A DNA stretch of 64,000 nucleotides from Magnetofaba australis IT-1 (GTDB lineage: Bacteria; Pseudomonadota; Magnetococcia; Magnetococcales; Magnetococcaceae), in the NCBI RefSeq assembly GCF_002109495.1, contig NZ_LVJN01000020.1:542300-606299 (forward strand), written 5' to 3'. The notes beneath the pieces were generated by a model. That model made no database searches, had not been told where the DNA came from, and saw only the letters and a list, made by a program, of their open reading frames with translations. The translations under genes and the position numbers were made by a program. Shown here in pieces: positions 18,060 to 26,702 of the stretch; the first letter of the stretch is position 1; every line of letters starts with the position of its first letter.

Positions 18060-18709
18060 AACGCGCTCTCCCGGGCGGGAACCCCGATCGTTCGCATGCC
18101 GGACGATACGTTCCCAACCACCACCGCGCCCGCGCCGACCAGTGCATCCTGGCCTACGCGCACGCCTTGAATGAGGGTGGCGCCAGCGCCTACGTGGGCG
18201 CCGGTCTCCACCGTGACCTGACCACACAGCACCGCCCCGGGGGCGATGTGGACGTGGTCGCCGATAAAACAGTGATGATCGATGCGCGCGCCGGTGTTGA
18301 TCAGCGCGCCAGCGTGGATGCGGGCGCCAATCTGCACAATGGCGCCCGCCATGATTTGTGCGCCCTCACTCAGCAGGGCGGTGGGATCAATGATTGCTGT
18401 GGGGTGCGTCAGAACAGGGAAGGCGAAGCCCTGGGCGGCGGCGGCGTCATGGGCGCGGCGGCGGCGGCTGGGATCGCCCACGCTGCCGATGCCGTTGAGC
18501 AGGGCGACCTGATCGGGCGCGAAGCGTTCGAGGGCGTCGTCGTCGCCAAGGTGTTCCAGTTTCAGCTCGCTCATCAAGGCGCTGGGTTCGGGGGCCAGAT
18601 AGCCCAGCAGGCGCGCGCCCCAGCCGCAGGCGCGGGCGCACGCGCAGACCACCGAAGCGTGTCCGCCGCCGCCAAGAATCAGGAGCTTTTTGCCGTCCTG
18701 CGCGCCCAT
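18056..18709 (-). CDS. Sugar O/N-acetyltransferase, NeuD/PglD-like
   Basis: 217 residues from the ATG at 18709 (longer readings to 18781 have no better ribosome site). The N-terminal Rossmann-like UDP-sugar-binding part shows LLILGGGGHASVV. The C-terminal left-handed beta-helix is built of hexapeptide repeats (IMAGAIVQIGARIHAGALIN and onward). Members acetylate amino sugars or sialic acids. First gene of the four-gene nonulosonate set. Confidence 0.85.
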   Translation of the reverse strand: MGAQDGKKLLILGGGGHASVVCACARACGWGARLLGYLAPEPSALMSELKLEHLGDDDALERFAPDQVALLNGIGSVGDPSRRRRAHDAAAAQGFAFPVLTHPTAIIDPTALLSEGAQIMAGAIVQIGARIHAGALINTGARIDHHCFIGDHVHIAPGAVLCGQVTVETGAHVGAGATLIQGVRVGQDALVGAGAVVVGNVSSGMRTIGVPARESAL

Positions 18710-18884
18710 GCGAGTCCCGATTTGCCGAGTCCACGGCCCCATTGGCCAAAGAAAAAGGGCGATAGCGGGAAAATCCGCCATCGCCCTGAAGATCTAGGCA
18801 AATGTGAGGCCAAATCGGCAATTGCAGGCGCCTGCTCCGTCGCTGCGCGGCGCAGCGGGCGCGCGGGCTAAGCCCGCTGCGTCA

Positions 18885-20327
18885 TTAGCTCACTTCAAAC
18901 GCGCCCACATCGGCCAGACGCAGAATGTTGGTGGAGCCCGAGGAGCCGAACGGCATGCCCGCGATGATCACCACGCGCTCGCCATTCTTGGCCAGACCGG
19001 CCTTCTTGGCCATGCTGCAGCCCATCTGCACCATCTCTTTGAAGTTCTTGATGGCGTCGTCGCCATCCACCTTGGCGGTGGAGACGCCCCACACCAGGGT
19101 CAGTTGACGCGCGGTGGCCAGGCTGGTGGTGATGGCCAGAATCGGCGTGCGGGTGCGGGTGCGCGCCATGCGGGTGGCCGAGCTGCCCGACGAGGTGAAG
19201 GTGCAGATCGCCTTACCGCCACGGGCGCGGGCCACGTCGGCGGCGGCGGCGGAGATGGCGTCGCCGTCGGTGGCGTTGAACTCGATGTGGTGGGCGCGGA
19301 TCATGCCGTAGTGGGACGGATCGTTCTCCGTGGTTTCGATGATCTTGCTCATCATGCGCACGGTCTCATACGGATATTTGCCCACCGCGGATTCGGCGGA
19401 GAGCATCACCGCGTCGGTGCCGTCATAGATGGCGTTGGCCACGTCGGAGGCTTCGGCGCGGGTCGGCACCGGGGCGTCGATCATGGATTCCAGCATCTGC
19501 GTGGCCACGATCACCGGCTTGCCGGCTTCACGGCACATGCCGATCACCTTCTTCTGCACCATGGGCACCTTCTCGGCGCTGTACTCCACCGCCAGGTCGC
19601 CGCGAGCCACCATCACGCCGTCGGCCTCTTCGATGATCGCTTCCAGATTGTCCACCGCCTGGGGCTTTTCGATCTTGGCCAGCAGCTTGGCGCGGCCTTG
19701 GATCAGCTCATGGGCCTGACGCAGATCTTCGGGGCGCTGCACGAAGGAGAGCGCGCACCAGTCCACGCCGATGGACAGACCGAACTCCAGGTCCTCCAGG
19801 TCTTTGGGGGTCAGCGCGGTCACCGGCAGCAGCGCGGCCGGCACGTTGACGCCCTTGCGGTCGGAGATCTCGCCGCCGATGTGCACTTCGCACAGCGCGC
19901 CTTCATCATCCAGGCTCAACACGCGCAGGCTCATGCGGCCATCGTTGATGAGCAGCTCCAGGCCCGGCTCCATCACCATGAACAGCTCTTCATGGGGCAG
20001 GTAGACGCCATCTTTGTCGCCTTCGCGCTCGGTGCGATAGAGCTTGAACTTGTCGCCCTTCTTGAGCATCACCGAGTCGCCGTCCTTGAACGCGCCGATG
20101 CGCAGTTTGGGGCCCTGCAGGTCCATCAGGACGCCCAGGTGGCGACCGAGTTCCTGATCCACTTCGCGGATCCATTGGGCGCGCAGCGCGTGATCATCGT
20201 GGGAGCCGTGGCTGAAGTTGAGACGGAACACGTCCACCCCGGCTTCGGCCAACTTGCGGATATGGTCTTTGTCTTTGGCGTTGGGGCCGAGGGTGGCGAC
20301 GATTTTAGCGCGGCGATTACGTTTCAT
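18885..20327 (-). CDS. pyk: Pyruvate kinase
   Basis: 480 residues from the ATG at 20327 (a longer in-frame reading to 20399 adds an unlikely leader). Converts phosphoenolpyruvate and ADP to pyruvate and ATP. Conserved segments include KIVATLGP, LNFSHG, LLAKIEKPQAVDN (catalytic Lys), ARGDLAVE and the effector-domain tail. Phosphoenolpyruvate is also the NeuB co-substrate, but no operon link is evident. A GC-rich hairpin without a T run follows the stop at about 18845-18880. Confidence 0.97.
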   Translation of the reverse strand: MKRNRRAKIVATLGPNAKDKDHIRKLAEAGVDVFRLNFSHGSHDDHALRAQWIREVDQELGRHLGVLMDLQGPKLRIGAFKDGDSVMLKKGDKFKLYRTEREGDKDGVYLPHEELFMVMEPGLELLINDGRMSLRVLSLDDEGALCEVHIGGEISDRKGVNVPAALLPVTALTPKDLEDLEFGLSIGVDWCALSFVQRPEDLRQAHELIQGRAKLLAKIEKPQAVDNLEAIIEEADGVMVARGDLAVEYSAEKVPMVQKKVIGMCREAGKPVIVATQMLESMIDAPVPTRAEASDVANAIYDGTDAVMLSAESAVGKYPYETVRMMSKIIETTENDPSHYGMIRAHHIEFNATDGDAISAAAADVARARGGKAICTFTSSGSSATRMARTRTRTPILAITTSLATARQLTLVWGVSTAKVDGDDAIKNFKEMVQMGCSMAKKAGLAKNGERVVIIAGMPFGSSGSTNILRLADVGAFEVS

Positions 20328-20367
20328 GAGCAGACATCCCGTATCTTTTGAATTTATATCGGTAGAT

Positions 20368-21189
20368 TCACGATTCGGAACGTGGATCCGGAAATCCACG
20401 GGCGACTAGAATTCCATGAATCTTGTGAATTGGCCACTTTTTTACAAACAATTTCTGATTATTTTTTCTGCTCCTATCATAAGTTTCCTGAGTCAAGTGC
20501 GGCATGGATGCGGAATGTAGATGAATAACAAAAGCTTGGGGTTCATAAAAGATATCATGCCCAGCCTCGGAAACGCGCAGTGACAGATCGGTGTCCTCAA
20601 AAAACACCAGGTCATACTCCTCATCGAAGAAGCCAACTTGGTTAATTACCTCCCGTTTGAGGATCACGCCGGCACCCATGAAGGCCTGCAGAGGGAACGC
20701 CTCAAGCACGCGCGGATCGTTCATGGGCAGGTTGGGCAGCAGGTAGACCGGCATGCCGTCGGGCAGAAAACGCGCCCCGCAGGTTTGCGTTTGCCACTGC
20801 TCCATGGGTTGGTCGGTGGAGGGCAGAATAATCCGCAATTGCACAGCGCCAATATTGGGGTTGCTGGCGAAGCGCGCCTGCGCCGCGCGCATCCAGGGTC
20901 CGGTCATGAACATGTCGGAGTTGATCAGGGCGATATAGTCGCCGCGCGCCACCGCCAGGGCCTGATTGTTGGCTTTGCCAAAGCCGCGGTTTTCAGCATT
21001 GCGAATGATGCTGACCTGAGGTTGTTGCGCCAGACGCGCGTAGGCCTCGTCAACGCCGGGCTCGAACGAGGCGTTGTCCACCAGAATGATCTCCATGGGG
21101 GCGTCGGCGTGCTGGATCAGCGTCGCCACCACCTGTTCGAGCATGGCCAGATTGTTGAACACGGGGATCAACACCGAAGTGAGCGCCAT
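20368..21189 (-). CDS. Family 2 glycosyltransferase
   Basis: 273 residues from the ATG at 21189, which has a strong AGGAGAG ribosome site. GT-A fold of GT2: TSVLIPVFNN at the N-terminus, the nucleotide-sugar motif ILVDNAS, ENRGFGKANN and a DSD-equivalent NSDMF metal site, then FFEDTDLSLRVSEAGH. Probably transfers a sugar to a cell-surface glycan; donor and acceptor unknown. It precedes pyk on the same strand but 40 bases upstream of its start. Confidence 0.9.
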   Translation of the reverse strand: MALTSVLIPVFNNLAMLEQVVATLIQHADAPMEIILVDNASFEPGVDEAYARLAQQPQVSIIRNAENRGFGKANNQALAVARGDYIALINSDMFMTGPWMRAAQARFASNPNIGAVQLRIILPSTDQPMEQWQTQTCGARFLPDGMPVYLLPNLPMNDPRVLEAFPLQAFMGAGVILKREVINQVGFFDEEYDLVFFEDTDLSLRVSEAGHDIFYEPQAFVIHLHSASMPHLTQETYDRSRKNNQKLFVKKWPIHKIHGILVARGFPDPRSES

Positions 21190-21325
21190 ATGACTCTCCT
21201 GTATGGGTTCCTTTTGCGTGACGAACATGGTAAACCCGTTCCACCCCAGCCCCAAGGGGAGCTCTGCGCGCCGTTGCCGGGCCCTGTTTCGCAATGTTGC
21301 GCCGTCACGCTCCTGGAGAAGCCGA

Positions 21326-22522
21326 ATGCCCTGGGCCCATAAACTGGACCAAATGCAGCCTTTTCATGTGATGGAGATGCTCGCGCGCGCCAAAGCGTTG
21401 GCCGCGCAGGGGCGCGATATCGTGCGTCTGGAGGTTGGGGAGCCAGATTTCGCCACGCCGCAGCCGGTGCTGGAGGCGGCGCAACGCGCCTTGGCGGTGG
21501 ATAAAACCCGCTACACCAACGCTTTGGGGCTGCCGGAGCTGCGTGCGCGCATCGCCCGGTGGTATGGCGAAACCTATCATGTCGATCTCGATCCAGACCG
21601 GGTGGCGCTGACGCCGGGCACCTCCGGGGGCTTTCAACTGGCGTTTGGCCTGTTGCTGGATCCGAGCGATCGCATCGCCATCACCGATCCGGGCTACCCC
21701 TGCTATCCCAATATGATCCGCTTTCAAGGCGGTGAGCCGGTGACGGTGGCGGTGGGGCCGGAGCATGGTTATCACTTCACCGCCGATCTGCTCAAACCGC
21801 ATCTGGCCGAAGGTCTGGCGGGGGCGCTGGTCACCAGCCCCTCCAACCCCACCGGCACCCTGATTGACCCTGACGCCTTTGAAGCCGTGGCCGCCGAGCT
21901 GGATGCGGCGGGCGCGGCGCTGATCTCCGATGAGATCTACCACGGGCTCACCTATGGCGAAGCGGCGCGCACGGCGCTGTCGTTCTCGCCCAATGCGTTG
22001 GTGATTAACGGATTCTCCAAATACTTCGCCATGACCGGCTGGCGTTTGGGGTGGCTCATCGCGCCGCCGGAGGCGATGCGCTATGTGGAGATTCTGAGCC
22101 AGAACCTGTTCATCAGCGCGCCGACGCTGTCGCAGTATGCGGCTTTGGCGGTGTTCGACTGCCAGGATGAACTCAACGCCCAGGCGGCGCGCTATGACCT
22201 CGCCCGGCGCGACCTGCTGGCGCGTCTGCCGTCGTTGGGCTTTGCCGTGGGGCCGGAGCCGCGCGGCGCATTCTATGTATACGCCGACGCCCGCGAGGCG
22301 ATGGCGCGACTGGGCGCCCCCGATGCGCAGACGCTCTGCGTGCGCTTGTTGGAGGAGGCGGGGGTGGCGATCACCCCAGGGATCGATTTCGGTCCCAGCG
22401 GCGCGGGCGACCATGTGCGCTTCTCCTATGCCGGCGGCGGCGAGCGCGTGGCCGAAGGGCTGAATCGCCTGGCGGGGTTGCTGGGCGGGTCGGACTCTGC
22501 GCCCTCGGATCGCGCCTCATGA
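21326..22522 (+). CDS. Class I/II PLP-dependent aminotransferase
   Basis: 398 residues, starting at the ATG at 21326 behind CTGGAG. The fold-type I aspartate aminotransferase family motifs are visible: GEPDFATP, TPGTSGGF, SPSNPTGT, SDEIYHG, and Schiff-base Lys232 in NGFSKYFAMTGWR. The amino donor is not identifiable. The stop overlaps the next gene's start (ATGA), so it is co-transcribed with the SGNH protein and the polytopic membrane protein. Confidence 0.93.
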   Translation: MPWAHKLDQMQPFHVMEMLARAKALAAQGRDIVRLEVGEPDFATPQPVLEAAQRALAVDKTRYTNALGLPELRARIARWYGETYHVDLDPDRVALTPGTSGGFQLAFGLLLDPSDRIAITDPGYPCYPNMIRFQGGEPVTVAVGPEHGYHFTADLLKPHLAEGLAGALVTSPSNPTGTLIDPDAFEAVAAELDAAGAALISDEIYHGLTYGEAARTALSFSPNALVINGFSKYFAMTGWRLGWLIAPPEAMRYVEILSQNLFISAPTLSQYAALAVFDCQDELNAQAARYDLARRDLLARLPSLGFAVGPEPRGAFYVYADAREAMARLGAPDAQTLCVRLLEEAGVAITPGIDFGPSGAGDHVRFSYAGGGERVAEGLNRLAGLLGGSDSAPSDRAS

Positions 22523-23682
22523 GTCAAACTGTCTCCACCAAAAGCAACTGGCGCTTTGTGGTCGTGCTGGCGCTGATGGGATTTGGACTGTTGGAGGCGG
22601 CCTGCTTCGGCATTAGCCTCTATCTGCACGATGCGGGGGTGCTGTATCGGCCTCAGCCGCGGGTCGGTTTGGCCTATGAGGCGTATCTCAAAGCGCGCGA
22701 TCCGGTTCTGGGGTGGCCATCCAAAGCGTTGGGCTTCACTGGCGAGTTGGATGCGCTGGGCGCGCGCGTGAGCGAAGCCTTCCCCGATCCCGCCGCGCAA
22801 CCGGCGCTGTCGATCTATGGCGACTCCTTCGCCTACGGCTCCGAGGTGAGTCCGCATCAGGCCTGGGCCGACCTGCTCTCGCGCCATATCGGCGCGCGGG
22901 TGAACAATTTTGGCGTGCCGGGGTATGGCACCGATCAGGCCTATCTGCGTTTTACCACCAAGCGCAGCGTCGATCGCGCGCCGGTGGCGATGCTGGCGCA
23001 CTACTCTGAAGATATTCTGCGCAATCTCACCAGCAGCTATGACTTGATCTACCCGGTTGGCGGGGTGGGGCTCAAACCGCGTTTTCGCCTGTTGCAAGAT
23101 GGCTCGCTGGAGTTGATCCCCCTGATGGGCGGAACCTGGGCCTCCTATCGCGACGTGGTGGAGGATCCCGGCGCCAACATGCCGGCGGATGATTTTTTCA
23201 AACCCGGCGGGCTGGGGGGGACGCAGAAATTTGGCTTCCCCTTCACGCTGCGCGTGGCGCTGGCTCTGCGTCATCTGCATGTGCAGGGCAAACTGACGGC
23301 CACCCCCTGGCACGCGCCGCTGTACAGGCCGGATCATCCCAGTCGGGCGTTGGATCTGACCGCCGCGATTCTCAACCGCTTTGTGGCCGACGCCCGCGCC
23401 GCCGGGGTGCGGCCGCTGCTGGCCATCATCCCTTCGGGCGCCGATCTGTTGGAGTTCACACGCAGCGGCAAATGGATCTATGCAACGTTGCGTGATCGCC
23501 TGCAGCAGGAGGGCGTGGAGCTGCTCGATTTCGGGCCGCGTCTGATGGCCCATCTGCAGGGGGAGAATCCCTGCAATCTGTTCAAGAGTTGCTATCAGCA
23601 TATGAATCCGCGCGGCAATGAGGTGTTGGCGCAACTGGCGTTTGAGTATCTGCAAGAGCAGGGGATCGGAGCGGCGCCATGA
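22519..23682 (+). CDS. Membrane-anchored SGNH/GDSL-hydrolase-like protein
   Basis: 387 residues. An N-terminal membrane segment (VVVLALMGFGLLEAACFGISLYL) acts as anchor. The SGNH blocks are IYGDSFAYG (catalytic Ser), NNFGVPGYGTDQ (block II Gly) and the C-terminal HMNPRGNEVLA (catalytic His). This resembles AlgX/AlgJ-like or acyl-transfer esterases that modify exopolysaccharide. It overlaps its neighbours by four bases on both sides. Substrate unknown. Confidence 0.8.
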   Translation: MSQTVSTKSNWRFVVVLALMGFGLLEAACFGISLYLHDAGVLYRPQPRVGLAYEAYLKARDPVLGWPSKALGFTGELDALGARVSEAFPDPAAQPALSIYGDSFAYGSEVSPHQAWADLLSRHIGARVNNFGVPGYGTDQAYLRFTTKRSVDRAPVAMLAHYSEDILRNLTSSYDLIYPVGGVGLKPRFRLLQDGSLELIPLMGGTWASYRDVVEDPGANMPADDFFKPGGLGGTQKFGFPFTLRVALALRHLHVQGKLTATPWHAPLYRPDHPSRALDLTAAILNRFVADARAAGVRPLLAIIPSGADLLEFTRSGKWIYATLRDRLQQEGVELLDFGPRLMAHLQGENPCNLFKSCYQHMNPRGNEVLAQLAFEYLQEQGIGAAP

Positions 23683-24989
23683 CGCTCGATGCGCGCGGAT
23701 TGGGACGGCTGGCTTTCGCCGCCGGTTGGGGGCTTTGGTTGGCGCTCGGGGTGACGCTGGCGGTGCGCGTGCTGGTGTTTCTCCTGCTGATGTCGCACCC
23801 GGTGGTCAATGAGTTTGGCGAAGGGGTCTCGCCGCTGAACAAGCCCACCAAGGGGGATCTGCCCTACTATGAGCGCACCCGCGACCGTTTGGCGCAGTTG
23901 GATCTGGCGGGGCTCATCGCCGGGCAGAAGGAGAACGCCGTCCACGCCCTGGCCGACGGCGGCGATTTCAACTGGAAAGTCTACTTCACCGGCCCGGTAT
24001 TCCCGCTGATGCTGCTGGCCAGCGACTATCGCGACGGCAATACCTTGCCGTTGGCGACCGCCTTTCTGGTGATGGGCGTGGTGTGGGTGTGGATGTGGCA
24101 GATCTGGATGTACCGTCGCGGGGTGGGGTGGGGGTGGTTGATGCTGCTGGCGCTGCTGCCTACGCCGGTGTGGTATATCGTCACCATCAGTTCCGATCTG
24201 CCCTTCGCCCTGCTGTTTACGCTGTTTGTGTTTGTCTTTCTCTCCCGCGCCCAGAGCGGCGTGTTCGACCGGCCCTGGTTGTGGACCCCATTGCTATTGA
24301 TGCTGCCGTTAACGCGTCCCAACGGCATGTCCATGTTGCTGTTTGTGGGGGTGGCGTTGCTGTGGGCGCACTACACCCAACCTCACAGCGTGGACGCGGC
24401 GCCGACTCCGCGCTGGCGGCGTTATGCGCCATTGGCGCTCATCGGCGTGGCGGGCGTGGCGTTGGGGTTCTACTTCTTCCCCTACCTGCTCGGCTATATT
24501 CACGTGTCGCAGAAAGACCCCTTCTTCGGCATTGAGGAGCGCGACTACTGGGCGGGCCTGTTCCACACGCTGCCCATCTGGCTGGATCAACCGCTCTCCT
24601 GGATCGCCTTGATGGGCGCCAAGCTGCTGTCGTTCATGGGCATGCGCTATTCCTACTACTCCACCCATGGCTCGATGCTGGTGCTGGCGCTGCGTTGGGG
24701 CTCGGGCGCGCTGTTTCTGATCGGATTTATTCGCCTGATGTGGCGTGGACAAAGCATGCAGCGCCTGCTGGTGCTGTGCTACATGGCGCCCTTCTTCCTC
24801 GGCGCGGCGCAGGAGCGCTATCTGTTGCCGATCATGCCGCTGCTGATGTTCCACTGCGCCTGGGCGATCAACACCCTGGGGCGGCGTTGGGGGTGGCGGC
24901 ATCCGGCGACGTGGAAGGGCTTCTGGAGCAGCGGCTCGGCGCCGGTGACGACACCCTCCGTCAGTTATAGTCGCCGCAGAAGAGAATGA
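23679..24989 (+). CDS. Polytopic membrane protein, probable GT-C type glycosyltransferase
   Basis: 436 residues with about nine to ten hydrophobic segments (for example LGVTLAVRVLVFLLLMS, LMLLALLPTPVWYIV, LPFALLFTLFVFVFL). A large extracytoplasmic loop follows the first segment and contains DFNWKVYFTG. The layout resembles GT-C transferases of the PIG-V or DolP-mannose type, but no catalytic motif is certain. Last gene of the three-gene set. Confidence 0.65.
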   Translation: MTLDARGLGRLAFAAGWGLWLALGVTLAVRVLVFLLLMSHPVVNEFGEGVSPLNKPTKGDLPYYERTRDRLAQLDLAGLIAGQKENAVHALADGGDFNWKVYFTGPVFPLMLLASDYRDGNTLPLATAFLVMGVVWVWMWQIWMYRRGVGWGWLMLLALLPTPVWYIVTISSDLPFALLFTLFVFVFLSRAQSGVFDRPWLWTPLLLMLPLTRPNGMSMLLFVGVALLWAHYTQPHSVDAAPTPRWRRYAPLALIGVAGVALGFYFFPYLLGYIHVSQKDPFFGIEERDYWAGLFHTLPIWLDQPLSWIALMGAKLLSFMGMRYSYYSTHGSMLVLALRWGSGALFLIGFIRLMWRGQSMQRLLVLCYMAPFFLGAAQERYLLPIMPLLMFHCAWAINTLGRRWGWRHPATWKGFWSSGSAPVTTPSVSYSRRRRE

Positions 24990-25002
24990 GACATTTGAAG
25001 CG

Positions 25003-25223
25003 AGAAGATATCGAGGGCTCTCAAGATCAACAGCTACACCGTGATTCGGACCATCCCTGGTCCTCACCCTTCGGGCTCGCTGCGCGAGTCCGATTTGGCA
25101 TTCCTGCCAAATCGTGGGCTCCGCCCACACCCGCTTAAGGGTCACAGACCCTTAAGAATCCCGCCTCCGGCCAGCCGGAGGCCAATAGTCAGCGCAAGCT
25201 TTACCTGTGTCACACAAACATTG
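25003..25223 (+). repeat. Family I interspersed hairpin repeat, copy 2 (expanded)
   Basis: It carries the start GAGAAGATATCGAGGGCT, the linker AAGATCAACAGCTACACCGTG, the core GGGCTCCGCCCACACCCGC and the end CACACAAACATTG. The first hairpin is shortened, and about 70 bp holding three extra hairpins are inserted in front of GGGCTCCGCCC. The two later hairpins have different arms from copies 1 and 4: CTTAAGGGTC/GACCCTTAAG and CCTCCGGCC/GCCGGAGG. It fills most of the gap 24990-25334. Confidence 0.85.
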
Positions 25224-25334
25224 AGGAGCCTGTGCAATTCTGAATTGCGGTGACTATAAAACGACAACACCGCACGGCGAAGACGCCGCGCGGTGTGGTG
25301 AAGGCTCTCTCCACGATTCCGTCGGGTGGAGTGG

Positions 25335-25973
25335 TCACCAACGGAAGTCGGTTTTGCGCCCCTTTTTCTTTTTCTTCTTTTTCTTCTTCTTATCCTGGTT
25401 CACAGCGAAGGTGTCGTCGTCATCGTCGTCATCGATCTCCGGCGCCTCATCCAGCGCCTTCTCGACGTAACGCACATTGAAGTCGTCTTCGTCGTCCTCA
25501 TCATCGTCGTCATCCGCGCCATCCACATCGTCGCCAACGGCGTCTTCCGCGTCCTCATCATCGTCGTCGTCGTCGAAGTCGATCTCGAATGCGGTCTCTT
25601 CATCGTCGCTGGATGCGCCCGCATGGATGGGGTCGGTGGCGTCGCTGCCGTCCAGGTCGAGTTTCAGGATGAAATTATCGCCGATCTGCTGCTGCAGCGC
25701 CTCCACCAAAGATTTCTCCCGCTCAAGAGCGGCATGGAGCTGCAGCCGCAACATCGCGGTTTGGGTCTCTTTGGTGGTGAGCGCCAGAAACGCTGCGCGG
25801 ATTAGCTCGCCCAGATTGATCTCATTATCCTGGGGTTTGACCGCCGCAATGGCCAGCAGGCGACGTAGCGCCTCCGGGGCCACCCCCGCCAGAAAGGCGG
25901 CGTTGGTCAGGCTGACGTCAGGCAGGTCATCGGCGCGGATCGCATCGGATCCCGGTCGATCGAGTGACTCCAT
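25335..25973 (-). CDS. Acidic low-complexity protein with lysine-rich tail
   Basis: Unrecognised, 212 residues. The first 60 residues look helical and possibly DNA- or protein-binding (SLTNAAFLAGVAPEALRRLLAI), and a coiled-coil-like stretch follows (about residues 75-105). Residues about 130-190 are dominated by Asp and Glu, including seven or more consecutive Asp. The C-terminus carries a run of about ten Lys before GRKTDFRW. No signal peptide. Such charge-segregated tails suggest an unstructured, ion- or nucleic-acid-binding region. Nothing in the neighbourhood indicates a job. Confidence 0.75.
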   Translation of the reverse strand: MESLDRPGSDAIRADDLPDVSLTNAAFLAGVAPEALRRLLAIAAVKPQDNEINLGELIRAAFLALTTKETQTAMLRLQLHAALEREKSLVEALQQQIGDNFILKLDLDGSDATDPIHAGASSDDEETAFEIDFDDDDDDEDAEDAVGDDVDGADDDDDEDDEDDFNVRYVEKALDEAPEIDDDDDDDTFAVNQDKKKKKKKKKKGRKTDFRW

Positions 25974-26185
25974 GGGGGACTCCCGGCCGCTTGGGCCTCA
26001 CACAATGGGCGCACTGCGCGCTATTGGACACGGGGCGAGAGTATGGCATAAGCTGGGGGTCCACGCACCGGTTACAGTGGCCAGGATGGGCGTGGGGCGA
26101 GCCCTGGCGAGGGAACGAATTGCGCCAATTGCGCTCGGAGAATAAAAAGAGCGGGAATCCGCGCACGGATTGGAGGGGAGAGAGT

Positions 26186-26587
26186 ATGGACTATCGCGCC
26201 AAACGGGTGACCAACGGCTACTTCAGCGTGGAGTTCAGCGATGAGCGGCTGCACAACGGGCTGCATGATCAGTGCTACGCCTACGCCTATGATCTGGGCG
26301 CGCGCCGCGTCACGCTGCAACTGATCGAGTTGGAGACCTCGCGCTTTCTGGAGCTCTATCAACAGTTCCAGGATGCGCCGTTCAATATGGCGCTGCACGT
26401 CTCCAAACCCACGGCTCGGGGCGGCGGCGAGTTGGCGGCGGCGGTGAACCGCTACTACGGGGTGTTCTTTCATAATTGCCGCATGGAGACCTACCGCAAC
26501 AGCGGCTCCACCGACCGCGTGGAGGGCTCCAGTGTGGAGATTGAACTAAGCTTTGAGCAGTTCGAACCCCACTACCCCTGGCCATAA
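26186..26587 (+). CDS. Conserved-looking hypothetical protein
   Basis: Unrecognised, 133 residues from the ATG at 26186 behind GGAGGGGAGAG. No signal peptide, membrane segment or motif known to me. The sequence is soluble with aromatic-rich patches (YAYAYD, FNMALHV) and ends in FEPHYPWP. It stands alone between the acidic protein (divergent) and the chemoreceptor gene (convergent). Confidence 0.65.
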   Translation: MDYRAKRVTNGYFSVEFSDERLHNGLHDQCYAYAYDLGARRVTLQLIELETSRFLELYQQFQDAPFNMALHVSKPTARGGGELAAAVNRYYGVFFHNCRMETYRNSGSTDRVEGSSVEIELSFEQFEPHYPWP

Positions 26588-26702
26588 GTTGTGGACCAGC
26601 GGAGGGCGACTGAGAGCACAAAAGCGCTCAACGCCCCCCAACTGCGCCGGGCCAGCTGTGCTTGCTTGCCTCGCACTGGACGAGGCGAAGCCCTGCGCCG
26701 GA

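Noticed and set aside
18804-20351. A 515-codon open reading frame on the plus strand, opposite pyruvate kinase.
   Set aside because: It is composed mainly of His, Gly, Gln and Ala as expected from antisense of a GC-rich gene and has no recognisable motif; the minus-strand gene is certain.
22426-23655. A 409-codon minus-strand reading opposite the SGNH protein gene.
   Set aside because: Antisense shadow; the plus strand has GDSF and His motifs, a membrane anchor and ATGA overlaps with both neighbours.
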